The translations under genes and the position numbers were made by a program. A stretch of DNA of 64,000 nt, taken from assembly GCA_964530325.1 (NCBI GenBank), contig CAZHAX010000006.1, positions 75,466 through 139,465 on the forward strand. Reading direction: 5' to 3'. Every line of letters starts with the position of its first letter. Positions within the stretch are counted from its first letter, which is position 1. The DNA is from CAZHAX01 sp964530325. GTDB taxonomy: Bacteria; Chloroflexota; Anaerolineae; B4-G1. Below the pieces are notes generated by a model. The model was given only the letters and a program-made list of their open reading frames with translations. It did no database searches and was not told the origin of the DNA. Shown piece by piece: positions 7,411 through 17,392 of the stretch.

Positions 7411-9981
7411 ATGGATCTAGACAAGTTCACGCAGAAGGCCCAGGAGGCCGTTGTCGCCGCTCAATCGCTGGCCGGCGAGTATAGTCACGGCCAGATCGAG
7501 CCCGAGCACTTGCTGTCCGTCTTGCTGCGCCAGTCGGACGGCGTCGCCCCCCAGATCGTCCAGAAGCTGGGGGCCGACCCGAGCGCACTGGCGCTGGCCG
7601 TGCAGGGGGAGCTAGAGCGGAAGCCGAAGGTGAGCGGGGCGACGACCCAACTGGGCCTATCGCGCGACCTAGCGGGGGCGCTGGGCGAGGCGGAGAAGAT
7701 CGCCTCGCGAATGCGGGATGACTACGTCAGCACCGAGCACCTGCTGCTGGCTCTCGCCGGCGGATCGGGTGGCGATGCTGCGCGGTTTCTCGCCGCCCAT
7801 GGCGTAACCGAGGATGCCGTTCTTCGGGCGCTGACTTCCATCCGCGGCAGCCAGAGAGTGACCAGCCAGAATCCGGAGGCCACCTACCAGGCGTTGGAGA
7901 AGTATGGCCGCGACCTGACACAGCTCGCCCGCGATGGGAAGCTGGACCCGGTGATCGGCAGAGACGATGAGATCAGGCGGGTGATGCGGATTCTCAGCCG
8001 TCGCACCAAGAACAACCCGGTGCTCGTGGGTGATGCGGGCGTCGGGAAGACTGCCATCGCCGAAGGGTTGGCCCAGCGGATCGTGCGCGGCGACGTGCCG
8101 GAGGGGTTGAAGAACCGACGCCTGGTGGCGCTCGACATGGGCGCGCTGATCGCCGGCGCCAAGTATCGGGGCGAGTTCGAAGAGCGTCTCAAAGCGGTGC
8201 TCAAGGAGGTGAAAGATGCCGAGGGCGAAGTCATCCTGTTCATAGACGAGCTCCACACTGTCGTCGGCGCGGGGGCCGCCGAGGGGGCCATGGACGCCAG
8301 CAACATGCTCAAGCCCATGCTGGCCCGTGGGGAGCTCCACGCCATAGGAGCAACGACGATCGACGAGTACCGCAAGTACATCGAGAAGGATGCGGCGCTC
8401 GAGCGGCGCTTCCAGCCGGTCTACATTGACGAGCCGTCAGTCGAGGATACGATCAGCATTCTCAGGGGGCTGAAGGGGCGCTACGAGGTGCACCACGGTG
8501 TGCGCATCCAGGATGGCGCGGCGATTGCCGCGGCAGCGCTCAGCCATCGCTACATCACAGACCGGCACCTGCCGGACAAGGCGATCGACCTGATTGACGA
8601 GGCGGCGTCCCGGCTGCGCATGGAGATCGATTCTAAGCCGGCGGAGCTGGACGAGGTTGATCGGCGCGTGATGCAGCTCGAGATCGAGCGCGAGGCTCTC
8701 AAGAAGGAGAAGGACAAGGCCAGCAAGGAGCGGCTGAAGAAGCTGGAGAAGGAGCTGGCCGACCTGCAGGAGCAGAGCAACGCGCTGCGCAGCCGCTGGG
8801 ACGAGGAGAAGGCCGCCATCCAGGCCATGCGCGATATCAAGGAGGAGGTGGAGCGGGTGCGCCACCAGATTGAGGAGGCGCAGCGCGCCGCGGACTACGC
8901 TCGCGCCTCGGAGCTCCAGTATACGAGGCTCGTCGAGCTGGAGGAACAGCTCAAAGAGCAGGAAGAGAGACTGCAGGCAATGCAGGCGGATCGACCGCTC
9001 TTGAAGGAGGAGGTCAGCGCCGAGGACGTGGCCGAAGTAGTGGCCGAGTGGACCGGCATCCCAGTCTCCAAGCTGCTCGAGGGCGAGATGGAGAAGCTGC
9101 TGCGCATGGAGGAGGCGCTGCACGAACGGGTTGTCGGCCAGGACGAGGCCGTTACCGCCGTCTCCAACGCCGTGCGCCGGGCGCGAGCCGGCCTGCAGGA
9201 TCCGAACCGGCCGATCGGCACCTTCATCTTTCTGGGCCCGACCGGCGTGGGCAAAACGGAGCTGGCCCGGGCCCTGGCCGAATTCCTCTTCGATACCGAG
9301 GAAGCCATGGTACGCATAGACATGAGCGAGTATCAGGAGCGCCATACAGTATCGAGGCTCATCGGCGCCCCGCCGGGCTATGTGGGTTATGATGAAGGCG
9401 GCCAGCTCACGGAGGCGGTGCGCCGCCGCCCGTACAGCGTGGTCCTGTTCGACGAGATCGAGAAGGCTCACACCGAGGTCTTCAACACGCTCCTGCAGCT
9501 TCTGGACGAGGGCAGGCTTACCGACGGGCACGGTCGTACTGTCGATTTCAAGAACACCATAGTCATAATGACCAGCAACGTAGGGAGCCGCTGGATCAAG
9601 GAGATGGGAGCAGAGGAGGCGCGGGACAGGGTACTGGAGGAGCTCGATCGGACCTTCCGGCCGGAGTTCCTCAACCGCGTTGACGAGGTCATCCTATTCC
9701 GCAGCCTGACCAAGGAGGATCTGCAGCGTATCGTCGATATCCAGGTGCAGCACCTGGGCGAACTGCTGGCCGAGCGGGGCATCAATCTGGAGATGACTGA
9801 GGCGGCCCGGAAGTACCTGGCGGAAGCGGGCTACGATCCCGTGTTCGGGGCCCGGCCGCTCAAGCGTGTCATCCAGCGCGAGGTGCAGGATGCCCTGGCT
9901 GCCGCTGTTCTGCAGGGCCAGTTTGGAGAAGGAGACACGGTCCACGTCGATGCGAAGGATGGACGGATCATCCTCACCTAG
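7411..9981 (+). CDS. clpB: ATP-dependent disaggregase ClpB
   Basis: An 856-aa Hsp100 protein of normal ClpB length. Clp_N repeats occupy residues 1-145. NBD1 has Walker A GDAGVGKT (~208) and Walker B ILFIDELHT (~275). A long coiled-coil middle domain spans ~400-530, with the heptad-like KKEKDKASKERLKKLEKELADLQEQ region that separates ClpB from ClpC/ClpA. NBD2 has Walker A GPTGVGKT (~609) and the sensor-2 GARPLKR. ClpB works with DnaK to solubilise aggregated protein. ATG 7411 follows GGAGTAGAGAGA. The gene is monocistronic, with its own promoter; clpC follows 108 bases later. Confidence 0.97.
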   Translation: MDLDKFTQKAQEAVVAAQSLAGEYSHGQIEPEHLLSVLLRQSDGVAPQIVQKLGADPSALALAVQGELERKPKVSGATTQLGLSRDLAGALGEAEKIASRMRDDYVSTEHLLLALAGGSGGDAARFLAAHGVTEDAVLRALTSIRGSQRVTSQNPEATYQALEKYGRDLTQLARDGKLDPVIGRDDEIRRVMRILSRRTKNNPVLVGDAGVGKTAIAEGLAQRIVRGDVPEGLKNRRLVALDMGALIAGAKYRGEFEERLKAVLKEVKDAEGEVILFIDELHTVVGAGAAEGAMDASNMLKPMLARGELHAIGATTIDEYRKYIEKDAALERRFQPVYIDEPSVEDTISILRGLKGRYEVHHGVRIQDGAAIAAAALSHRYITDRHLPDKAIDLIDEAASRLRMEIDSKPAELDEVDRRVMQLEIEREALKKEKDKASKERLKKLEKELADLQEQSNALRSRWDEEKAAIQAMRDIKEEVERVRHQIEEAQRAADYARASELQYTRLVELEEQLKEQEERLQAMQADRPLLKEEVSAEDVAEVVAEWTGIPVSKLLEGEMEKLLRMEEALHERVVGQDEAVTAVSNAVRRARAGLQDPNRPIGTFIFLGPTGVGKTELARALAEFLFDTEEAMVRIDMSEYQERHTVSRLIGAPPGYVGYDEGGQLTEAVRRRPYSVVLFDEIEKAHTEVFNTLLQLLDEGRLTDGHGRTVDFKNTIVIMTSNVGSRWIKEMGAEEARDRVLEELDRTFRPEFLNRVDEVILFRSLTKEDLQRIVDIQVQHLGELLAERGINLEMTEAARKYLAEAGYDPVFGARPLKRVIQREVQDALAAAVLQGQFGEGDTVHVDAKDGRIILT

Positions 9982-10013
9982 CGGGCTTGGAGGGCGCCCG
10001 GGCGGCCAGAACG

Positions 10014-10070
10014 TTGGGTTTTTGTTCCTATGTGCGGTATAATGACGGTGGGAGGCCTTGTTCCGGCCTC
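10014..10070 (+). promoter_or_regulatory. clpC promoter and 5'-leader hairpin
   Basis: TTGGGT (10014-10019), 18-bp spacer, TATAAT (10038-10043). Just after the expected start point lies a perfect 6-bp stem GAGGCC/GGCCTC (10052-10057/10065-10070) with a 7-base loop. AGGGGAG follows as ribosome site. Confidence 0.6.
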
Positions 10071-10089
10071 AGGGGAGAACCAGTAGAAT

Positions 10090-12615
<2,526 letters not shown>

Positions 12616-12643
12616 GTGTTCTAGCGCAGGAGCTAAGAACCAA

Positions 12644-12672
12644 GAGGGCTCGGGGAAGCTCCCCGAGCCCTC
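12644..12672. terminator. Bidirectional hairpin between convergent clpC and lipoate ligase genes
   Basis: Perfect 12-bp arms GAGGGCTCGGGG (12644-12655) and its complement (12661-12672), 5-base loop. It sits between the clpC stop and the 3' end of the minus-strand operon. The T-tract is weak on both sides. Confidence 0.65.
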
Positions 12673-12719
12673 AATCATTCAGCTTGTGTCGGGCCGCCCA
12701 GCGCCGGCCGGCTGCGCCC

Positions 12720-13757
12720 CTAGGTCAGCACCTGAGCGAAGTCGGCAGGCCTGATGCCAGGGCTCTCTATCCCCTGCTCCTGGTAGAAGCGCGCGATCGC
12801 TGCCTCCACATCCTCAACTGCCTTGCCCGCGAGGGCCTCTTCCAGCTCGGCCAGCTTAGACTGGGGGAAGAAGAAGAAGTCTCCGGACAGCGAGACACTG
12901 GCCACGTGCCCATCCCGCAGCTCGGCTGTCCCCCGGATGAGGCCCCCCGGCGCTTTGTGCAGCTTCTGCTGCACCTCGACGCCGGTCTGGATCTTCACCC
13001 GCCTTCCGACCGCCCGGCGCCTGGGCCGGTTGAGCCACTCTTCGCTGAGGAGCTCAGCCGCCAGCTCGTCCGTCTTGGCTCGCCACTGCGCGTCGACCTC
13101 GCCCACCACGTCCAGCGGGCCGAGGACGGTCGTGAAGTGCTCGGCCAGGAGGTCCCATAGCTCTTCCCGCGGAGGGGCGGAGCCCAGCTCGCGGCGGACG
13201 GTGGACAGGTTCTCCCACAGCGTCTTGTACACCTTGTCGCGGAACTTCTCGTCCGGCACCTTCAGCACGCGGGCCATCATCTCGTAGTCGAAGTCGACGA
13301 TCAGGTTGCCGACCAGGACGACATAGTCGCCGATCTCTGCCACGCCGGTGCCGGATATCTTGCGCCCGGCGACGACGACGTCGTTGACCGGCCGGTACTC
13401 GGCCGGGATGCCCAGAGCCCGGTAGGCTTCGACCGGCGCAGCCAGGAACCTGCGGTAGAAGGCCTCCTTGCTCGCCGGCACGAGGGGGTTGTCCCGGTGG
13501 ATGATGAGCTGATAGAACAGCTGCTCGCCGTCCAGGTAGACGGCTCCACCGCCGACCTCTCGCCGGAAGATGGGGATGCCGTTCTGGCAGCAGAAGGCCA
13601 CGTCCACCTCCTGCTCGACATCCTGGAAGCAGCCGATGCACACGTATGGCGATCCCGGTGAGAGCAGGTTCAGGCCTTCGCGTCCCAGCCGAGGTTGGGC
13701 GTGGTAGAGCAACTGCGAATCCTGCCAGGAAACAGTGTCCAGCCGGTTGAGCTTCAT
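12720..13757 (-). CDS. Lipoate-protein ligase A-like protein
   Basis: A 345-aa LplA-family protein. The BPL/LplA catalytic core shows RREVGGGAVYLD (65-76), NDVVVAGRKISGTG with the adenylate-binding lysine (K133), and VGNLIVDFDYE. The C-terminal ~90 residues resemble the accessory domain of bacterial LplA (VSLSGDFFFFP...). It would activate lipoate with ATP and attach it to a carrier lysine. As last gene of an operon whose first gene is a GcvH-like lipoyl carrier, its likely target is that carrier. This recalls the dedicated ligases paired with LbpA in sHdr clusters. The start ATG 13757 is 4 bases after the upstream stop. There is no lipA or dehydrogenase E2 nearby. Confidence 0.85.
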   Translation of the reverse strand: MKLNRLDTVSWQDSQLLYHAQPRLGREGLNLLSPGSPYVCIGCFQDVEQEVDVAFCCQNGIPIFRREVGGGAVYLDGEQLFYQLIIHRDNPLVPASKEAFYRRFLAAPVEAYRALGIPAEYRPVNDVVVAGRKISGTGVAEIGDYVVLVGNLIVDFDYEMMARVLKVPDEKFRDKVYKTLWENLSTVRRELGSAPPREELWDLLAEHFTTVLGPLDVVGEVDAQWRAKTDELAAELLSEEWLNRPRRRAVGRRVKIQTGVEVQQKLHKAPGGLIRGTAELRDGHVASVSLSGDFFFFPQSKLAELEEALAGKAVEDVEAAIARFYQEQGIESPGIRPADFAQVLT

Positions 13758-13761
13758 CGGG

Positions 13762-14985
13762 TTAGGTCGTCTTCAACTGGCGGGCCGCTAGCTGGGCCAC
13801 GTCCATCACCCGCAGCCGTGCTTTCTCCAGTCGGGCGGCGCCTGCCAGCGTGCGATTGCACTGCTGGCAGGCCGAGAGCAGCATCCTGGCCCCGGTGGCC
13901 TGGGCCTCCTCGACCCGCCGCTTGGCTACCGCGGCCGAAAGGTCCTTGTCCGCCATCTCCACGTCCCCGCCTCCGCCGCAGCAGAGGGAGTAATCATGGT
14001 GGTGCTCCATTTCGACGAAGCTCACTCCGGGGATGGCCCGGATGACGTTGCGCGGCGCGTCGTAGACGCCGGTCGATCTGCCCAAGTCGCAGGGGTCGTG
14101 GTAGGTCACCGTCTCTTCGAGCGGCTCGAACTGCAGCTTGCCGGAGTCTATCAGCTGCTCCATGAGCTCGGTAATGTGCCGCACCTCGAATCCCAGCGGC
14201 TCGCCCAGCACACGCGGATACTCGTGCTTCAACGTGTGGTAGCAGGAGGGGCAGCCGGTGACCAGCAGCTCGGCGCCTGTCCTTCGCACAGCTTCCGCGT
14301 TGTGGCGCACGGATTCCTCCGCCGCATCGCCCATACCGGCGATCATCAGAGGGAAGCCGCAGCACCACTCCTCACCCCCCAGCGTCATGTAGTCTACGCC
14401 GGCGGCCTCCATCACCTCGACGATGCTCTGAGGCACTGCGTAAGACTGGGGATAGAATGAGGCAACGCAGCCCACGAAGTAGACGACCTGAGCCTCCGTC
14501 TTGCCGCCCACACCTGTCGGAACCTGGGGCAGATTGCGGCTCCAGATCAAGCGGTCTTCGTTCGCGTCGCCGGAGAGGTTGTAGTGCTTGGTCACCATCT
14601 CCCGCAGATGATCGAGGCTCTCGGGGTAGACTCCCTGGTCGACGAGGGTCTCCCGCATCGAGATCCACAGGTCGCGCGTGCTTATGTTCACCGGGCAGAC
14701 GACGCCGCAACGGCCGCACATCGTGCAGTCGTAGGTCCCTTCGGAGAAGCCGGCCAGCCTCTCTTCGGTAGCTCCGCGCAGGCCCAGCAGCCGCCCCAGC
14801 CAGCCGAGCTGCTGCGCTCTGAAGAATGAGCGCGTGCTCTCAATCTTGCCCAGAGGTGTTATTGCCTCCAGGGCCTGCTTCTCCTGGTAGGTGGGACACC
14901 AGGTGATGCACTCGCCGCAGCGGGTGCAGGCATCGAGCTCCATCAGCTGCATGGTCGTGAAACGCTTGAGGTCAAGCTTCCGCAT
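13762..14985 (-). CDS. HdrD/DsrK-like iron-sulfur protein (two 4Fe-4S sites plus two CCG domains)
   Basis: A 407-aa soluble iron-sulfur subunit. Two ferredoxin motifs are complete: C20-C23-C26-C30 (CTRCGECITWC) and C87-C90-C93-C97 (CTMCGRCGVVC). Two CCG domains follow: C173, C208-C209-G, C245, C248, and C299, C335-C336-G, C373, C376. CCG domains hold the non-cubane clusters that reduce disulfides in HdrB/HdrD and occur also in DsrK, GlpC and LutA. It overlaps the preceding membrane cytochrome gene by 14 bases, the HdrE-HdrD / DsrM-DsrK arrangement. The GcvH-like gene upstream suggests that the substrate could be a lipoyl disulfide or persulfide on that carrier. GlpC/LutA-type dehydrogenase subunit is the alternative, but no FAD subunit is nearby. 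Confidence 0.88.
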   Translation of the reverse strand: MRKLDLKRFTTMQLMELDACTRCGECITWCPTYQEKQALEAITPLGKIESTRSFFRAQQLGWLGRLLGLRGATEERLAGFSEGTYDCTMCGRCGVVCPVNISTRDLWISMRETLVDQGVYPESLDHLREMVTKHYNLSGDANEDRLIWSRNLPQVPTGVGGKTEAQVVYFVGCVASFYPQSYAVPQSIVEVMEAAGVDYMTLGGEEWCCGFPLMIAGMGDAAEESVRHNAEAVRRTGAELLVTGCPSCYHTLKHEYPRVLGEPLGFEVRHITELMEQLIDSGKLQFEPLEETVTYHDPCDLGRSTGVYDAPRNVIRAIPGVSFVEMEHHHDYSLCCGGGGDVEMADKDLSAAVAKRRVEEAQATGARMLLSACQQCNRTLAGAARLEKARLRVMDVAQLAARQLKTT

Positions 14986-15760
14986 GTCCGACCTCCTGCT
15001 CCACCTGGCGACCGACTGTCACCAGCGCGCCAGCAATGACGTGCATGAACTTGGAAAAGGGGATGGTGACTATGACGATCGACGTGAGCAGCCCGTGGAT
15101 CAGGTACATCCAGGCGTAGGCGCTGTTCCAGTCGAGCTGCAGGCCGTTCAAGAGCGGGGCCATTGGATAGGCGACGAAGGCGTAGCAGGCTGTCGATCCG
15201 GCGTGAGCCGAGTTGAGCCGGACCAGCTCCGTCACCCACCCCGAGAGGAGAATCAGGCCCAGGCCGACGACCATCCAGGTGTCCATCGGGCCGGTCCGTA
15301 GCTGCGGGATCCGGAACAGGTATCGCCGGACTACGAAGAAGAGCAGCCCTATGGTCATCAGCAGGGCGCCGATCTCGTTCAGCACAGCGGTGACGGGATG
15401 GTCCTGGTTGACCCACATGGCGATCCAATCGACGTGCTCCAGGTGGAACACGTGGATGAGCAGCTTGTCGCTCAGTGCCGAGATGCCGGAAAGGCCCATC
15501 GTTAGCATGAAGCCGCTGAGGAGCATGAAGTGGGTGAGCCATCGCCAGAAGCTGTTCCTAAGCAGGCGCCGGTTGAACCAGGCCTCGGCGATGAAGCCCT
15601 TCACCAGCAGCCACATCCTGCGCCAGGGGGCGCCGCTTGGCCGCCTGCTAGATCCGCCCCTGCGCCAGCCGGCGAGGACTACCCACATACCGGCGCAGAA
15701 GAGGACCATCATCGGCAGGTGGGCGATCCAGAAGACAGTCTCTGCTCTCTCCAGCGTCAT
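14972..15760 (-). CDS. Membrane cytochrome b subunit, NarI/DsrM/HdrE-like
   Basis: A 262-aa polytopic protein with about five to six hydrophobic segments (for instance VFWIAHLPMMVLFCAGMWVV, MLLSGFMLTMGLSG, IGALLMTIGLLFFVV, LIHGLLTSIVIV). Histidines at segment ends (RWLTHFML, YLIHGLL, KFMHVIAG) could ligate two hemes b, as in nitrate reductase gamma subunits. It would pass electrons between the quinone pool and the HdrD/DsrK-like partner. ATG 15760 is preferred because GGAGGAG lies upstream; an in-frame start at 15799 would add 13 residues. The gap from the lipoyl-carrier gene is 142 bases from this start. Confidence 0.82.
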   Translation of the reverse strand: MTLERAETVFWIAHLPMMVLFCAGMWVVLAGWRRGGSSRRPSGAPWRRMWLLVKGFIAEAWFNRRLLRNSFWRWLTHFMLLSGFMLTMGLSGISALSDKLLIHVFHLEHVDWIAMWVNQDHPVTAVLNEIGALLMTIGLLFFVVRRYLFRIPQLRTGPMDTWMVVGLGLILLSGWVTELVRLNSAHAGSTACYAFVAYPMAPLLNGLQLDWNSAYAWMYLIHGLLTSIVIVTIPFSKFMHVIAGALVTVGRQVEQEVGHAEA

Positions 15761-15902
15761 AGCAGTGCTCTCCTCCAGGCGCTGTTGCCGCGCCTGCACG
15801 CCTTCACTAGATGCAACGCGGCGGCGGGCGATGGCTTCTGCTTCGCGCGGCCATCAGCTGCCCGCCGCCCAGTGCTACTCTCCGTGCGCGAGAGGTACCC
15901 GG

Positions 15903-16334
15903 CTAGCCGAGAACGCCCTTGTACTTCTCCGCCTCCTCCTCAATCAGCGCCTTCAGATCAGGCGAGTCAGCTTTCATGAGGTTCTCCAGCTCGGCCGGGT
16001 TGGCCATCTCTATCTTGATCAGCCAGCCCTCTTTGTAGGGGGATTCGTTGACCAAAGTGGGGTCGAACTCCAGTTCCTTGTTCACTTCGGCCAGCTTACC
16101 GCTGACGACCGCCGGGATACGGCCGACCCACTTTCCGGATTCCATCGACATGAAGGTCTCGCCCTGCTTTACTTCCCGCCCTGGCCGGGCGCTTTCGACG
16201 AACACGATCTCCTGGGCTATGGCCTGGCCGAAGGAAGTCATGCCTTGGACTATCACATTGCCCTCCACACGGGCCCAGTTATGCAGCTTGTCATAGTACA
16301 GGTCATCCGGATAGTCGTAGCCTGCGATCTGCAT
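15903..16334 (-). CDS. GcvH-like lipoyl carrier (candidate lipoate-binding protein LbpA type)
   Basis: A 143-aa GcvH-family protein. The hallmark lipoylation turn is kept, with the acceptor K68 in MESGKWVGRIPAVVSGKLAEVN. N-terminal HNWARVEGNVIVQGMTSFGQA matches the GcvH fold. The usual GcvH motif ES(V)KA reads ESGKW, and the C-terminal half is divergent. No gcvT or gcvP is in the window. The partners are instead a membrane cytochrome b, an HdrD-like protein and a lipoate ligase, so this is more likely a dedicated electron or sulfur-handling carrier like LbpA of sHdr clusters than a glycine-cleavage protein. Good site GGGGAGGTG before ATG 16334. Confidence 0.85.
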   Translation of the reverse strand: MQIAGYDYPDDLYYDKLHNWARVEGNVIVQGMTSFGQAIAQEIVFVESARPGREVKQGETFMSMESGKWVGRIPAVVSGKLAEVNKELEFDPTLVNESPYKEGWLIKIEMANPAELENLMKADSPDLKALIEEEAEKYKGVLG

Positions 16335-16357
16335 CGTTGCACCTCCCCGTGATCGTG

Positions 16358-16386
16358 TACATACAGTGAGCAGCTGATGCCGTCAA
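16358..16386 (-). promoter_or_regulatory. Promoter of the lipoyl-carrier/HdrDE-like operon
   Basis: On the minus strand TTGACG (16386-16381), 17-bp spacer, TATGTA (16363-16358). The -10 is weak, the -35 good. It lies about 25 bases upstream of ATG 16334. Confidence 0.45.
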
Positions 16387-16423
16387 CTCCGGGATTGCTT
16401 GCTGGCTCCGCTGTAGCACAAAA

Positions 16424-16450
16424 AGGCACCGCGCATAGATCGCGGTGCCT
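16424..16450 (-). terminator. Intrinsic terminator of rpsT
   Basis: Ten-bp stem AGGCACCGCG / CGCGGTGCCT (16424-16433/16441-16450) with a 7-base loop, followed on the minus strand by TTTTTG. It is 37 bases beyond the rpsT stop. Confidence 0.85.
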
Positions 16451-16486
16451 GGCCTTACGAAGGCTATCTACAGGTCCTCCTGCACG

Positions 16487-16759
16487 CTAGGCGGACTGCT
16501 CCATCTGGCCCAAGCTGCGCAGCAGGCGTGACTTCCGTCGCGCCGCGTTGTTCTGATGGATTATCCCTTTCGTAGCGGCCTTATCCAGAGCGCTCACTGC
16601 CGCGCGCACAGCCTGCCGGGCTTCCTCAGCCTGCCCGGCCTCGATCAACTGTCGTGCCCTCTTGACCGCGGTGCGAGCTCGTCCGCGGTACTCGCGGTTG
16701 TGCAGACGCCTACGCTCGGCGCTACGCAGCCTCTTGATAGCAGATTTCGTGTTCGCCAA
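16487..16759 (-). CDS. rpsT: 30S ribosomal protein S20
   Basis: A 90-aa basic protein, standard length for bS20. N-terminal MANTKSAIKRLRSAERRRLHN and the helical ARTAVKRARQLIEAGQ, plus KGIIHQNNAARRKSRL near the C-terminus, match the three-helix S20 fold that binds 16S rRNA early in assembly. It is divergent from the RNase P RNA gene and has its own promoter and terminator. An AGGGAG site precedes ATG 16759. Confidence 0.97.
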   Translation of the reverse strand: MANTKSAIKRLRSAERRRLHNREYRGRARTAVKRARQLIEAGQAEEARQAVRAAVSALDKAATKGIIHQNNAARRKSRLLRSLGQMEQSA

Positions 16760-16795
16760 CAGACTCCCTCCAGCAACTCTTCTAGACAGGACGCT

Positions 16796-16824
16796 ATTTT
16801 ACATCAAGTACGGCGGTTTGTAAA
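16796..16824 (-). promoter_or_regulatory. rpsT promoter
   Basis: Minus strand TTTACA (16824-16819), 17-bp spacer, TAAAAT (16801-16796). It is about 35 bases upstream of the rpsT start. Confidence 0.65.
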
Positions 16825-16853
16825 GACCGGACAGCCCGCCCCGGCGAATGTGC

Positions 16854-16881
16854 TTGACAGGCCCTATCCTGATGCTATCAT
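16854..16881 (+). promoter_or_regulatory. rnpB promoter
   Basis: TTGACA (16854-16859), 16-bp spacer, TATCAT (16876-16881), placing the first transcribed base at about 16888, where the P1 stem of the RNA begins. Confidence 0.75.
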
Positions 16882-16887
16882 GAGTGT

Positions 16888-17267
16888 GGCGCCCAAGGCG
16901 GCCAGACGGTTGCGCTTCCCTCTGGGAGGCGAGGAAAGTCCGGGCTCCACAGGGCACGGTGCTGGGTAACACCCAGGCGGGGCGACCCGACGGAAGAGGG
17001 CCACAGAAAAGCAGACAGCCGGGGCAGCCTAGCTGCCCCGGTGATGGTGAAAAGGTGGTGTAAGAGACCACCGGCGTCCGCGGCGACGCGGGCGGCCAGG
17101 CAACCCCCACCGGGAGCAAGGCCAAGCAGGGGCAAGCCCGCTTCGGCGGCGCGAGGCGGCCCGCCTCGCACGATCCCCGGGTAGGCCGCGTGAGGCGGCG
17201 GGCAACTGCCGTCCCAGATAGATGACCGTCCGCGACAGAACCCGGCTTATCGGCCGGCTTGGGCGCC
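16888..17267 (+). ncRNA. rnpB: RNase P RNA, bacterial type A-like
   Basis: About 380 nt. The ends pair as P1 (GGCGCCCAAG with CTTGGGCGCC). The conserved CR-I block GAGGAAAGTCCGGGCTCC lies near 16930, the ACAGAAA block near 17005, and the 3' block AGATGACCGTCC...ACAGAACCCGGCTTAT near 17220-17250. These are universal RNase P RNA signatures. The RNA is the catalytic part of RNase P, which trims tRNA 5' leaders. Base pairing of the outermost helix defines the limits given. Confidence 0.97.
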
Positions 17268-17345
17268 GCCGCTATGGCTCGTACCGAAGTGCCTGCGGCT
17301 CCGGCCGGAGAATCCGAGAATAGGCCGGCGGCGAGCGGCAGCGGC

Positions 17346-17374
17346 TTGCCGTTCGGCGCCGGGCAAGGTATACT
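17346..17374 (+). promoter_or_regulatory. smc promoter
   Basis: TTGCCG (17346-17351), 17-bp spacer, TATACT (17369-17374). The predicted start near 17381 leaves only about 12 bases of leader before ATG 17393, with no clear ribosome site. Confidence 0.55.
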
Positions 17375-17392
17375 GCGCCGACCGAAATCACA

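Noticed and set aside
15903..16334. Ordinary glycine-cleavage H protein.
   Set aside because: Not fully excluded, but no gcvT/gcvP nearby, divergent ESGKW site and operon with HdrD-like, cytochrome b and ligase genes favour a dedicated carrier.
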